The translations under genes and the position numbers were made by a program. Under the pieces are notes generated by a model. The model did not search any database, was not told where the DNA came from, and saw nothing but the letters and a program-made list of their open reading frames with translations. From Eretmocerus hayati (taxonomy: Eukaryota > Arthropoda > Insecta > Hymenoptera > Aphelinidae): a DNA stretch of 64,000 nt. Of this stretch, positions 25,001 through 35,219 are shown in pieces. Location: positions 61,560,172 to 61,624,171 of the forward strand of contig CM056744.1 in NCBI GenBank assembly GCA_029851415.1, read 5' to 3'. The first letter of the stretch is position 1; every line of letters starts with the position of its first letter.

Positions 25001-27455
25001 ACCACCTCATGATAATGACGGTAATGTCTTCCTGTAATTTTGGGCCTATATGAAGGAAAGTATTCAATGAATTACCTGCCGAGTCTTTTTGAGAGGCATT
25101 GAAGACAACCCTAATCTTTTTTGAATCCTTTTTAAAAACAGGATGATGAGGAAGATAATAGTATTGCTTTTTGTTTACCTCATTTGCCGGTACAACTTCC
25201 ATGTGACCCAGGCGGGCGTACTCGTCCATGAATTCAATATAGGCTTCAGCAAGCTCTGGTTGTCTTGCGAAGCGCTTCTGTAAACGAAGGACGCAGGCAC
25301 GAGCTATGTCTTCCGAGTCATGAAATGAAGGTGTCCCGTTGAAGGGCAACCGGACAACAAACCTCCCGTCTGCATCACGCTCGTGGGTCGTTTTAAAATG
25401 CTGCATACACTCTTCCTCTGCTGGCGTAAGCCGAGACGCTTTTGGACCTTCATCAATCTCCCATAGGCGAGCCACAGCTGCAGACAACTCCTGATCAACA
25501 GCGCAATGATGCACTGAAGTGAAATCTTGAGTTGCAGCATCTGACGACCCTGTGCTGCCCATGAGCACCCAACCAAAAACGGAGTTGAAAGCCACAGGTG
25601 AATTTGTGCAATGCGGATTACATCGCTTCTCAGCAAAAACGGTGGCACCAAAGATCGCTGAGTTGAGGATGCAGTCCACTCGACCCGGTGTTCCAAAGTG
25701 CGGATCGGCCAACTGGAGGCCCTCCAAGTGCGGCCAGCCCTTGTCTTCCACCATCCGCTGAGGCAACAGTTTCGAAAGCCGGTTGAGCACAAGTGCTGAA
25801 AATTGCAATGAAAATTCAGGATTTTTCATAGATTTTAGAGTGAGATTCACTCTAGCCTTGGACACTGTCGGGCTACCCGCACCAGAGAGAGCGACACACA
25901 CTTTCTCTTTGGCGAGCCCTAGAAGATTGACCATATGCTCAGAAATGATACATGTTTCAGCGCAAGAGTCGAGCAAAACTCTTGCCGTTACCCTTGATCC
26001 CTCGGCAGACTCGAGGATGACAACTGCTGTGGACAGAAGCTGCTGACTGCCACATGACACTGTATACGTGTGAGTCGTGTCCGTTGGGGTTGATGCCGGC
26101 GCGATTTTCGAGGTGCTGGAATGCGATGACGAACCACGTCCACCCGTGCCACTCTCGATGTGCAGCTTGGTGTGATGCGCAGCTCCGCAGACCATGCAGT
26201 TGTATTTGGACTTGCAGTCCTGGGTAGCGTGCCGAGATCCGAGGCAGTTGAGGCAAAGCTTCTCTTTCTTCACGAAATCCATGCGCTGAGCCGGTGTCTT
26301 GGCTGTAAATTCGGAACATTTGTTAATAAAATGATCACCTTTGCACAAGGAACAATCACTTTCATTTTTATTCTGAGATTTATTGTTGGGGACTGTGACG
26401 TGTACTGAGGCACTGTCATGAGCCTTGTTCCCTGGCTTGCCTGAATTGTCAGAGTGACCAGAGGCCGGTTTCTGGGAATTGTTGTTGGACTGCGAGCTAG
26501 CCGAAGCAGCTCGAGCCTTGTCAGCTTCTACGAGATCGAGAGAACGAATTCTCGTTTCCAAAAACATCTCAAAATTAGCAAATTCGGGGAAAGCATTTGC
26601 CCCGCTGGTTTCATTACTTTTGACCCAATCAGTTCTAGTCTGCTGCGGAAGCTTGCATTCAATGGCATGAATCAATATTACATCCCAATGTTCGACTGGC
26701 AATTTTAGATCTTTGAAAACCGCGATGCTCTCTTTGACTACATTCAATAATTTGCTGATGTGAGAGCTGGTTTCTTGCTTAGAAGTAGGTAAGCGAGACA
26801 ACTCATGCATTTGAGTTGAAAATCGCAGCCAATTATTACCGTAACGGTTACAAAGCGCTTGCCACGCACAATTAAAATCAGTTGCAGCACCATTAAAACC
26901 CTTCAGATTATCCGCTGCACTGCCCTCTAAAGCCTCAGAAAGATAATGAAATTTTAAGGAATCGTCCGAGGTCTTATCTTTGACGACCAGAGATTCAAAA
27001 CGCGTTTTCCAGAAATTCCACTCTAATTGATTCCCCGAAAATTTGGGAATTTTTATGCGCTCTCGATGAGAGCTGAGGGACTGTGATGCATGGACTTGGA
27101 GGGGCTGCTGCGGTAGATTTTGATGGTGAAAAGGCTGTGCAGGTGCGGGGCTAGTCTCTTGCAGACGAGCCGAAAGCCAAGATTTTGCATCTAGATATGC
27201 ATTAAGAACGTCCGTATACACGTCCATCTTATAATAGGAACTGTCTTTCTTCACATCCTTGAAGGGCCCGAGTAATAAGTCCCGATCCTCGAATTTATCC
27301 CAACATTTGTCGAGAATTTGTTGCCGGTTAATATAATCAGCATATTGCAAGGGATTCGCAGTATCAAGCCGCTGCGTATTCTTGACAAAATTCTTGATAT
27401 TTTCCAAGGAGCGCACTTGGCGCAAGACCTCGTCATCGAAATTAACTGTCCCCAT
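22089..27455 (-). CDS. gag-pol: BEL/Pao Gag-Pol polyprotein
   Basis: One uninterrupted frame of 1788 codons. A DUF1759-type Gag region covers about residues 130-310, with RIKIPKFSG..LEWNFW. Cys-His knuckles lie at about 368-380 and 401-414, with a third partial one at 420-430. An aspartic protease (A17-like) has DSC at 496-498. Reverse transcriptase spans ~760-1010 with YVDD at 902-905. RNase H begins near 1075, with Asp1079. The integrase has zinc Cys1420/Cys1423 and candidate acidic triad Asp1455, Asp1521 and Glu1573. A C-terminal tail of the BEL type contains HFWSRWQKEYL. Length and order are typical for BEL/Pao. No envelope frame is present. The ~930-bp leader between PBS and ATG has only small frames. 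The intact frame and near-identical LTRs suggest a recently active copy. Confidence 0.93.
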   Translation of the reverse strand: MGTVNFDDEVLRQVRSLENIKNFVKNTQRLDTANPLQYADYINRQQILDKCWDKFEDRDLLLGPFKDVKKDSSYYKMDVYTDVLNAYLDAKSWLSARLQETSPAPAQPFHHQNLPQQPLQVHASQSLSSHRERIKIPKFSGNQLEWNFWKTRFESLVVKDKTSDDSLKFHYLSEALEGSAADNLKGFNGAATDFNCAWQALCNRYGNNWLRFSTQMHELSRLPTSKQETSSHISKLLNVVKESIAVFKDLKLPVEHWDVILIHAIECKLPQQTRTDWVKSNETSGANAFPEFANFEMFLETRIRSLDLVEADKARAASASSQSNNNSQKPASGHSDNSGKPGNKAHDSASVHVTVPNNKSQNKNESDCSLCKGDHFINKCSEFTAKTPAQRMDFVKKEKLCLNCLGSRHATQDCKSKYNCMVCGAAHHTKLHIESGTGGRGSSSHSSTSKIAPASTPTDTTHTYTVSCGSQQLLSTAVVILESAEGSRVTARVLLDSCAETCIISEHMVNLLGLAKEKVCVALSGAGSPTVSKARVNLTLKSMKNPEFSLQFSALVLNRLSKLLPQRMVEDKGWPHLEGLQLADPHFGTPGRVDCILNSAIFGATVFAEKRCNPHCTNSPVAFNSVFGWVLMGSTGSSDAATQDFTSVHHCAVDQELSAAVARLWEIDEGPKASRLTPAEEECMQHFKTTHERDADGRFVVRLPFNGTPSFHDSEDIARACVLRLQKRFARQPELAEAYIEFMDEYARLGHMEVVPANEVNKKQYYYLPHHPVFKKDSKKIRVVFNASQKDSAGNSLNTFLHIGPKLQEDITVIIMRWCFYKFAFTCDIVKMFRQFLVHSDDVDWQRIWWTAEDALVVIRLLTVTYGTGSAPFHANMCLLQLADDEEFKFPLGSECLRKNRYVDDFLAGGDSLQEAEQKRAKVISILESAGMKVDKWAANHADLLPSIPAEDQLQGDRELSETEVVSTLGLRWIPKEDAFCFRIDLPAAASSYTKRLILSETAKLFDPTGWLAPVLVRAKLLLQCLWLQGLGWDDHVSTAIHDSWLEYRNQLLELESIRIPRWFGTVKTAEWTLHGFCDASERAIAMVIYAVTSGEDVFKSSLMLSKTRVAPLKVISVAKLELSAASLLAEKIADILPMLEYQPKSIFCWSDSKVTLAWLKSHPSKWKTFVANRVSQIVSSVPTAVWSHVRSADNPADLASRGCTSLQLKDSSLWWNGPAWLQSDESSWPTNIEVESTDQEARFKDKSQVWLVEVDQGMKDWLLQFSSLDKMSAILAWILRFRHNLTNPDKKKSHLSASELQAGQTLLFQIVQREAFGQEILDISAEKSVSNRSPLRKLLPIIGADGLLRVGGRLESSFLSDSEKHPIILPKSHHVTKLLIRKAHTVTLHSGQRSVQNYLFQTFWILQGRNVIRSIIRQCTKCARFNANTLEQQMAPLPAVRTRPARPFSHTGVDYAGPFLIKLSGGRGVKTVKAYVALFICLVTKAIHLELVSDLTVEAFMAAFHRFTARRGLCKVMWSDNSMTFKGSEAELHRLFDETSSMGQGIAESISRDGVQWNYIPPRAPNFGGIWESNVKSFKRHFYKVVGDKKLTREEFDTVLAQIEACMNSRPLSAASSDPLDVSALTPGHFLIGSPLVSPPSPFTEIDDDRSVCSRWLRLQLMRNHFWSRWQKEYLSQVQERSKWLKPNHSFAVGDLVLFKDNLLPPSKWPLARIMKLCPGKDGLVRRVVLRTATSELERPVNKLILLPVVDRINDHLDRARVLMAGGNPDEELEDCREKREDFNNFL

Positions 27456-28388
27456 TGTAGAATTGAACGTGAAATAAAAATGAAAGATCTAAACAGAATA
27501 TATGCCAGTCGACCTTGCAAGGAGCAAACAGCTATTAAAACGAACCGAATTTCAAATTGCGAGGGAGGGAGGGTGGGTGCTTTTTCCTCACGACGATCCG
27601 ACGATGAAAAGATATATAGTACTTCTGCTAATGCAGATGAACCACAGCTGTGCCGTATAGAATAGCGAAGGTTCACGCCTTCGCTGTATCGTTCACTCAC
27701 ACGAGTGAACTCGAAGACGTGTCTATGACTGCTGCACAGCTGAGGTCATAAAGTAAACAAGGCGAGCATAAAAACGCGCTCGGGGCGCGATCACCTGATC
27801 GCCCGCGCTGCTGCGCGAGCGAGAACCGATGAGCTGCCGATGAACGGGCTGGACTCGCTCGATGCCTGCTGCCCGCACGCCGATGCCGATGTGTGCGGTG
27901 AGGTGAGAGGCGGGGAGTGACCCCCCGCGCCGCCCGCCTTGGTAGCCTCGCTGCTGAGCCTCTGAAGCAGGAGAGGGAGACACCGAGACGATGGTTCGTA
28001 CGGGTCCCGCGTGCCTCCTGGTGCTGGCGCTCGCCAACCGCTTCTTCAGGAACTCGATGAGGACTATGCCTGATGAAGCTCGTGCACCTTCGCCAAAGAT
28101 GCAACGAGATGCCTGCACACGCACTAAGATGTGCTTGTATTGCACAAACACTGGAACTGTGCACTTGACACGTGCACCAAAAGTTCACTTCCACGACACT
28201 CACTGCACTCGCGAATTCCACGCCGTGGAATATTTGCGACGAGTGCGCGCGGAAACTCTAGCGCGCGAGTTAGATTTAGCGGGAAATCGCGATCGGGTGA
28301 TCTACCCAGCTCGCTCGACTCTCTCTGGCTGAATCTTCAGCCTAAAAGCCCGCACACTCAGCCAGAGCCCTTTTCCATGGCACTGGAT
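27456..28388 (-). other. BEL element 5' leader
   Basis: This is the untranslated leader between the primer binding site and the gag-pol start. It is relatively GC-rich. Overlapping small frames of about 140-175 codons occur but have biased composition (Arg/Ser/His) and no recognised domain, so I do not call them genes. Confidence 0.5.
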
Positions 28389-28406
28389 ATCCGGCTCGAA
28401 GGACCA
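28389..28406 (-). promoter_or_regulatory. Primer binding site complementary to tRNA-Tyr 3' end
   Basis: Five bases inside the 5' LTR, the - strand reads TGGTCCTTCGAGCCGGAT, complementary to an 18-nt tRNA 3' end ATCCGGCTCGAAGGACCA. The CCTTCGA acceptor stem is that of animal tRNA-Tyr as I recall it. This is the expected place for minus-strand priming. Confidence 0.85.
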
Positions 28407-28411
28407 AAAAA

Positions 28412-28876
28412 TGTGTGTGCAAGAGCATCACACGCCTCGTAACTTGGGATGGCTGAGGGCCGAGAGAGGAGAAAAAGAGCAGGGCAGAAATAATCACTCG
28501 CGATTTCACTTTAAAATAACTGATTACGTTTATTAAAAACGCCTACGCTAAATCTAACTAAATCCACGCGAAAGAACTAGAGAGTTGAACAATTTACAAC
28601 TTGAACTATAAAAAAATCTACTGTGAAAAATTCAACAACGAAAAAAAGCTGGCGTGCGCGGGAAAAGCTCGTGAGCTGCGCTTACGCAAAGTAATGCTCA
28701 CGAGCGGGCCGTCGGATCGCAACTACTCCAAATTGCGCGGAAAAGGACCAAAAGTGCGGTTCGCGGGCCGTGTGCAAATCACGTGAGGTGAGTTCAACGG
28801 CCTGAGCGTGGAGAAATTTGGAGTTTTCTAGAAGCATTTAGAATTCAAATTTAAATAGACGTGAACGGCTCAAACA
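28412..28876 (-). repeat. 5' LTR of BEL element
   Basis: On the element's own (-) strand this is the upstream LTR, 465 bp, beginning TGTTTGAGCC and ending with a GTGTGTGCA-type CA terminus. Compared with the other LTR I see two base differences (positions equivalent to ~28721 and ~28830). Confidence 0.9.
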
Positions 28877-28945
28877 ATAATGTCCATTACGGGCACAGAC
28901 GCGCCTCTCGTGCACAACGCTGGTTGATGCACCAGCTGCATAGCG

Positions 28946-28990
<45 letters not shown>

Positions 28991-28994
<4 letters not shown>

Positions 28995-29786
28995 TACCAT
29001 TCATAAGTTCTCGATGGTCGATCCCTCGATTACCCTGACTTGCAATAGCGATAAGTCAAATTCTATGCGTTGTGCGAAAATTTCACAGAGAGCATCCTAA
29101 AGAGCAGAAAAAAAAACTAACTTTAACTGGGTTTGGATGATTTTTATCGAATATTTTTGAGCGTCCTACACGCTCATGAAAAAATAGAAAATCTAAAAAT
29201 TGTTTACTTTCATTGAGACACCTGCAGTTTCGATGTGGATGAAGATACGGCAATTCTGGAGAAAGCATCTTGTAGAGCGGAAAAATCGCTATGTGTAGGC
29301 ATTTCCTGATTATTTTTTACGTACCGCGTGTGAGAATGTACGAGCTGTCTAGATACCCAAAATGACTGTTTATCACCAGAAACGGCACAAAAAACGGTTA
29401 AAAACCATGATTTTGGGGATTTGGACAGCTCGCACGTCTTCATGCATACACGGAAGGTGAGAAATAATCAAAAAATGGTTACACATAGCATTTTTTCCGC
29501 TCTACAAGATGCTTTTTTCAAAATCGCCGTATCTTCATTCGCATTGAAACTGCAGGTGTCTCAATGAAAGTAAAGAATGTTAAGATTTTCTGTTTTTTCA
29601 TCAGCGTGTAGGACCTTCAAAAATATTCGATAAAAATCATCCAAGCCCAGTAAAAGTTAGTATTTTTTCTGCTCTTTAAGATGCTCTTCTGAGAATTTTC
29701 GTACAATGCATAGAATTCGACCTATCGCTGTTGCAAGTCAGGGTAATCGAGGGATTGACCATCGAGAACTTATGAACGGTACTGTA
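28991..29786. mobile_element. Palindromic Tc1/mariner-like MITE, right-arm copy
   Basis: This ~796-bp foldback is the counterpart of 421-1215. It begins ACAGTACCATTCATAAG and ends with the inverted form, in TA-rich flanks. It has no coding potential. The short frames seen across it are translations of the TA runs and of the palindrome. Confidence 0.78.
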
Positions 29787-30158
29787 TATATATAATATAA
29801 TATAATATAATATAATATAATATATAAAATATATATATAATATAATATATAATATAATAATATATAGTATATATAATATAATATATAATTAATGATATAT
29901 AATATATATATAGAGAGAGAGACGCTGTATGTACATGGGCGCATGCATCTAATAACGAGAAGAATCGGCCTGGACCCTGTTCCGAAACGTCCCAGCGTCT
30001 CCATATGGCCGCTGGCCGCCCATATAGAAGGCCAACCGGCGAATATACGGCGCCGAACAGGCATATACGCGGTGCCGTACATGGTACGTATAGAAGCCGC
30101 CACCTCTATACGAACGCGAGCATCCTATACATGAGACTGTATATATATAGCGCCCTCT

Positions 30159-30177
30159 GACTATACCAGGTATAGTC
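30159..30177. promoter_or_regulatory. Perfect 19-bp palindrome at hAT right end
   Basis: This is the same dyad as at 89-107 (central base complementary), at the same distance from the right terminus. It is a candidate transposase-binding or pairing site by position only. Confidence 0.5.
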
Positions 30178-30217
30178 GATGTAGCCGATGTCTCAACACA
30201 GTACAGTGCCAAGTCTG

Positions 30218-30225
30218 CTTCATGC
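30218..30225. repeat. 8-bp target site duplication, right copy
   Basis: CTTCATGC follows the terminus ending CCAAGTCTG at 30217 and matches 41-48 exactly. It defines the right boundary of the giant transposon. Confidence 0.9.
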
Positions 30226-31419
30226 TCTCTCACTCGCACGCATGCAATCTCGACGCCCCACTCTCCCAATCCTGACCCACAGTCTATATCTTTCTATGTC
30301 TATGGACACAGTCAAAATTTTAAAACCTTTAGGAGTCGGCGAGAAAAGTCCTGGGTAATTTCGTGCAAGCCAATCAACACGGCGTCATATGGAAAATGGT
30401 CGATACACTCATTTTTAACCATCAGATTCTCACGGGAGTGATCACACAGGTGTAAGAGTGCATGAAAAATGCATAGCGACGAACAGACCGACGATTAGGA
30501 GCCTACCAAAAAAGATCTGAGCCAATATGTCACTACTTTCGGCAGTTTCGAGGTTAGGTTGTCGTCTGCTGTGTGCATTACTATACCCATATAGACGGGC
30601 GGAAACGAGTCAAGCGCGTGTTTAATCTGCACTTGGACTTATCAGTACCACTAGTACTACCTTAATCGAAGGGGTTATTGGTACTTTTCGATATGAGGGC
30701 GGGAGTGTCAGTTCCCGCACAACGGGTACTGTTTTCGGCGGAAGTATCACAAGAATGCGGAAACCGACCGATTCGCGGGAAACGATATCCAAAAAACCGT
30801 GCGGTAGTCATTTCCAGCACAGAAGATGCAAACTAAACATTCATATATCATCTGGGATCCGGCTCATGAGCAAAATCACAAGCCATGGTAGATGAGTGCG
30901 CTCATTCCACCCCCAGGTTGATTCACCCTTCCAAGTGGACTGGATTTCATTACATTCATAGGTGTATTGGTCATGTTAGATACCATGAATGGGACCATAT
31001 CACTACTTCGTGTTTCTCCAGATGAGCAACTCTAGAGGGAATAACAGAGACCTGGAAAAGATGCCACATTCACAGAATTCTGAGCTCCAACTCCTAGGGA
31101 CAATTCAAACTGTGTACAGTGAATTGGTTTGCCTGTTAAGAGGATGTCGGACCTTCGCAGGTTATCAGGCGGGCTGGCGCTAGTTAGCTTATTCCAAGTG
31201 TAGATGGCGACACTTAGAATGAGCTTCCCATGTGTAATTTTCTATTGTTGGCAACACTGATGGGATGTCGCCATATCCCGGGAAAGACGAGTTGCTGAAG
31301 CAAGAGCCTGCGCTCAAAATCTGATTATTGACGTTCACAAGCATGAAACATTTGAGTTAAACTCCAAAAAAGGGAGATCTTAGCCATCAACAAATTTACG
31401 TTTCTCCACGAAAATGATT

Positions 31420-31700
31420 TGAGAATTCTCTTCCAAAAAGTATTATTTTTTCTAATTAGAATGAATTCACAAATTCATATCAAGCACCCAACATATTCAC
31501 GCTCACAATTGTAGAGAATTCGAAAATACTCTTCAAAAAGAGTCATTCTTTCCAAGTCGAGATGAATTCAAAATATCCATATCTCTGCATTCTATACATT
31601 CACGCTCACAAACTTGAATAGTTTGTAGAAACTCTCCAAAAAGAGTCTTTTTCCTAGAACAAGATGAATTCAAAAATTCATGTTGTTTGAGAGACTTTAC
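31420..31700 (+). repeat. Diverged ~115-bp tandem repeat, 3 copies
   Basis: The theme CTCTCCAAAAAGAGTCTTTTTCC ... GATGAATTCAAAAATTCAT (shown in parts) recurs at about 31427, 31530 and 31640, with CACGCTCACAA between units. The copies are diverged. Confidence 0.6.
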
Positions 31701-33263
31701 TCATCCTTCAACAAGAATGAGATTCTTTATCAGTGTCAAAGGATTCCTGATCAACATCAGAAAATCATAACTCCTTGAGATTTACTATCTGACAGTTCCA
31801 AAATTCATACTCGAATACAAGAATGGATCTGGAGCTTCCTTGCAAAGCAGGTTTATCTTTCCAAATAGACAATCATCTGCATCCATATTCATCAATATGA
31901 ATTCAACTGCGTCATTGGTTAATGAATATGAAAGCATACAAAATCACATTCATACAGAAAAAGTATTCAAGCTCGCACACCAAGTACTTATATCAACCAT
32001 TCTTGAGAGAAGTTCTATTATTCTACAATATAGACTTTGGACTGTTTTTAGTTCCACGGACTCTTCATGAACTGAAAAATTTTGCCTGATTCAGAATATT
32101 GGAATTGAATTTTATTATAATTCTGAGTCATCAGGAATTTGGGAAGTTGACTTGACAAATCTTTGGTTGATCAATAGTCTTTTACGATGAAGTAAAATAG
32201 GTTGCTACTACAGAAGTGCATTCATTAGAAGTTCCACATGTATCACATCATCTCAATGTAGAATACTCTCCAACTCATTCCTGAGAGCCACAGAAGCAGC
32301 TCAAAATCAAAAGACTCACTCTGCGTTTCCTTGACAAGAATGCATACTCATCACAAACTCACATTTGGGGAGTGAAAATTATGGTCAATGAGGTTTCTAT
32401 GAATTTTGAATAGTTCAGAATCCACCATCAACCACTAACAAACCAATAGCAAGGTCAGAGACAAAGTTCGAGGTTGATGGTACTTGCGGATTCTAAACAA
32501 CGATATTCAGAAACTCAATCAAAGTAACTTCTAAACAAGTATTCTATTCCATTCAACTTGTACACATTAGACCATATTTTTTACATCATTTTGAATGTAT
32601 ACAGCACAATATTCCGTCTCATATTGAATATTTTGTGCAATATCTATGAAGTGACGTAAGAAAATACATACACTGGAATGGGAGAAACACGCCGTATTGT
32701 AACATCATTCATGCCATCAGGGCAAGGCCAACAAATGTTTCCATGGGCTGGCTAGCTTCTATAAGGCCTAACACAACTCCGACACGACGTTTTTTTTTGG
32801 CCCTGGGCCACAGTTTTGTAATTCTGATGAATAACAAAGTCGTGTTTTTTGAGGGATGCCACGGCGCTACGGCAAAGCTGCATTCGTTGCAAGACAACCA
32901 TCGCACGCGAACATTTGCACATCGCGTGGGTGTACACACAACACAGTACAAAACACTCACAACAGATACACTTTCACCCGACCCGGACACACTCATTTCC
33001 ACCGGGAAATTACGATTTTCTCGTGCTACACCGGCTACGAAGCATAAACGCGCGCCGTCTGCTTAGCAGTGGTAGAGCAGCCGACAGCCGCAGCTCAAGC
33101 ATGACCAATGCTGCCAACATACCAAGTGACACAAGGTTATGTGTATGTCGACTTCGCAATTCAAAATACTCGCTTTTGCTACCGAAATCTTATTTACAGA
33201 GCCATTCCCTCATTTGAGCATCAAATGCCTGCGGGAATGATTTATTTGATGCGTAAAATCAGC

Positions 33264-33421
33264 AAAAAGGGTGCTCTGGTCCACTCGTTCTGATTCGGCT
33301 CTTGGAAACCTAAATAATTGAGGATAATAGCTACCTAACCTCTCTGTGCATTTGCCTTTGACATCGATTTTTGGCTCGGAGTGGTACATTTGCGTGCGAA
33401 ACGCACCAGAGCACCCTTTTT
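33264..33421. repeat. 17-bp inverted repeat pair around 158 bp
   Basis: AAAAAGGGTGCTCTGGT at 33264-33280 is exactly inverted at 33405-33421. This could be a tiny non-autonomous element or a hairpin. No target duplication is obvious. Confidence 0.6.
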
Positions 33422-35219
33422 ACGGACATTTTCTACCTCTGAAAGAAAAATTCAGATCGATTGAGTGAAAATTGAGAGCGCGAGTTTGTAAATAAAAAAA
33501 TTTTATATTCTAGCAGAAGTTTAGAGGTCGATCTCCGACATCCTCTTAATAGTCACTTGAATTGAATTGTAAATTGTACAACGCCTAGCTCTTGGCTTCA
33601 CATCTCAATTGTTGATTCAAAACGAAACAATACTCTGGAGTTGGCGTAGATTTGAGATCGCATATTTGGTCAAGACTTTTTTGCAATTTTAATCAACTAT
33701 ATTTTAATGAGCTTACTATATTTATCCATCGGTTCACTTGTAATTCTATGTGAAGGGCAGCGCGGCCGTATGAGTGGACCAATAAAATAAAATTTCATGA
33801 AATAAACAGTCTCACAATCTAATCAACATGAATCTGTGTCATGATAATAATACATAATTGATTTCAGTGAGTCTCTCAAGATGTAGAAGTGGAAAGTGGA
33901 ACAACACCACACATGTGAGATGTAGAAATCAAGTACAATCTCTGTATTGTCCATGGTTATTTGGATACAGGTAACGTCCAAGAAAGTTTGACAGAGTACC
34001 ATGAGAGTACTGAGCAAGGATTGATTGATAATGACTCAGCAAGTTGCTAAAGAAATCAAGTGTTCACAATGCACTGGATACTTTGACTAAGAAGAATAAG
34101 ATCACGATGCGCATCCGGCTCATCAAACTTCAAACTTCATACTCTGAGTAGCTGCTTCAAATCGAGAGCATCATTCACAAAATTCAATGGAATATTGAGT
34201 GATTTGAATTGGGAATTGTATCAGATAAGGTGACCCATAATTTTCAAATGCCGTGATTCTCAGGCACAACAGGATATCCTACATTGGCTCTTCAGAATCT
34301 GACTGAATCTTTACCAATTTCTATATCAGCGTCATCAGAGCTCAATATAGTAGTTGAATAGCACAGTGAGTGATGGATGTCATCACTACACTACTGGTTG
34401 AAAGAAAACTTGGGGCTAATCAGAACTCTTTCAGGCCTCAGAATTTGAATATGGCTTGAAATGATGATGCCAATACAGAAACTAACGTAAGTTCAGCAGG
34501 GGTTGTGAAAAATTTGAGGAAGAACAGCTCGCTGTTCTTAAATCAGGGCATTTTGAACTCGCAATCATTAATAGATAAAGTGAGCTCAGAGTTTGTATTT
34601 GAACGCACAGTCTGACTTCCACCCCTCATGGATGGGAGCAATAAAATCAATGTTCATGATGATAGATACGTTCCCACCCACCTCTTTTCCCGTGAGAGTC
34701 TGGAAATAAAAGGGAAATAATAGTTACTAGTGCATAGTCATGAGAAGGTCTAGAAATAATGACTAACTTTACCTTAACTTTGATCAGCATCGTATTAAAT
34801 TACTCAAAACGTGTTGGAATGTATACTGAAAAATCAAACTAACAGAGGCTAAGCATAGGTGGGTGTAAAGGGCTTCGTTGAGGTGAGAACTCCAACATGA
34901 ACTTCGACCGCGCCACCGACACCAAACAAAATCGTAAGAAAAGGAGGGGGGAGGGGCTCGTGCGTCGCGGGTCCGGGCCTGCGCACACTACACCTATCGT
35001 TTCCCATGTAGATTTGTGGTGGTATTGTGATGTGACTGGCTGCGTCTACATTAGCGCATAGCCGCATCTACATTGGATTTGTACGCACGTCCAATGCGCA
35101 CATAATGCGCGCGTAGGTTACGCGTGCGGGGGATTTGCGGTTTTTGTTTCTGTGTTCGGCCGGTGTAAGAGATTTCGTTTTCATTGATGGCATTTATTTG
35201 TGGGGTCGGTTGAGTATCG

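Larger units (their letters stand above)
21180..28876 (-). mobile_element. BEL/Pao LTR retrotransposon, full length, nested in the hAT right arm
   Basis: Two 465-bp direct LTRs (21180-21644 and 28412-28876) bound a single - strand gag-pol frame. The element starts TG and ends CA, and is flanked by the 4-bp duplication ATAA (21176-21179 and 28877-28880). Removing it restores the continuous sequence seen uninterrupted in the opposite hAT arm near 1905-1934. Only two LTR differences were seen by eye, so it is young. PBS and PPT are present. It is a relic insertion, not a host gene. Confidence 0.93.
49..30217. mobile_element. Giant hAT-superfamily DNA transposon with ~6-kb inverted arms
   Basis: The left end starts CAGACTTGGCACTGTACTGT at 49. 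The right end is its reverse complement, finishing at 30217, and the outermost ~80 bp of the two ends match essentially perfectly. An 8-bp direct duplication CTTCATGC flanks it at 41-48 and 30218-30225. A CAG start and 8-bp target duplication are established hAT features, and the core carries a BED/hAT transposase gene (7340-9693). Behind the termini, the inverted repeats continue for about 6 kb on each side, which is far longer than ordinary hAT termini. The span is 30.2 kb now; removing the nested BEL copy (21180-28876 plus its 4-bp duplication) leaves about 22.5 kb. The cargo includes a second, convergent gene of unknown function. The transposase is broken, so this copy is probably immobile unless helped in trans. 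Confidence 0.88.
16970..30217 (-). repeat. Right giant inverted arm of the hAT element (interrupted)
   Basis: This is the inverted counterpart of 49-6065. The inner edge is near 16970, just inside a run matching the left arm around 6060. The arm is split by a BEL/Pao element at 21180-28876; excluding that element and its target duplication it is about 5.5 kb. It lacks the GGGACG-type MITE of the left arm, and so shows that element's approximate empty site. Confidence 0.88.
30226..35219. other. Intergenic, gene-free flank of the hAT element
   Basis: About 5 kb without a credible coding region. The longer frames (for example near 32709-33217) lack recognisable domains and overlap one another on both strands. 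Two small repeats inside are listed separately (31420-31700 and 33264-33421). The rest is unremarkable AT-rich sequence. Confidence 0.45.

Noticed and set aside
27697..28221. Frames of 140-175 codons in the BEL leader
   Set aside because: They overlap one another in different frames, are low in complexity, and lie where BEL elements have untranslated leader.
49..30217. Polinton/Maverick or virus-derived giant element, suggested by long inverted arms
   Set aside because: No protein-primed polymerase, packaging ATPase, capsid or retroviral-type integrase lies in the core, and the 8-bp duplication with a BED/hAT transposase fits hAT instead.
49..30217. Inverted arms as an assembly artefact
   Set aside because: The arms differ by substitutions, a ~65-bp indel and separate nested insertions, and both outer ends have an 8-bp duplication. 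That is not expected from a mirrored misassembly.
33050..33085. tRNA-like D-arm (TTAGCAGTGGTAGAGCAG), possible tRNA gene or SINE head
   Set aside because: No B-box, T-arm or closing acceptor stem follows, and no second copy is seen.
32709..33217. Overlapping frames of about 100-120 codons on both strands
   Set aside because: No domain or splice structure supports them, and both strands are open equally.
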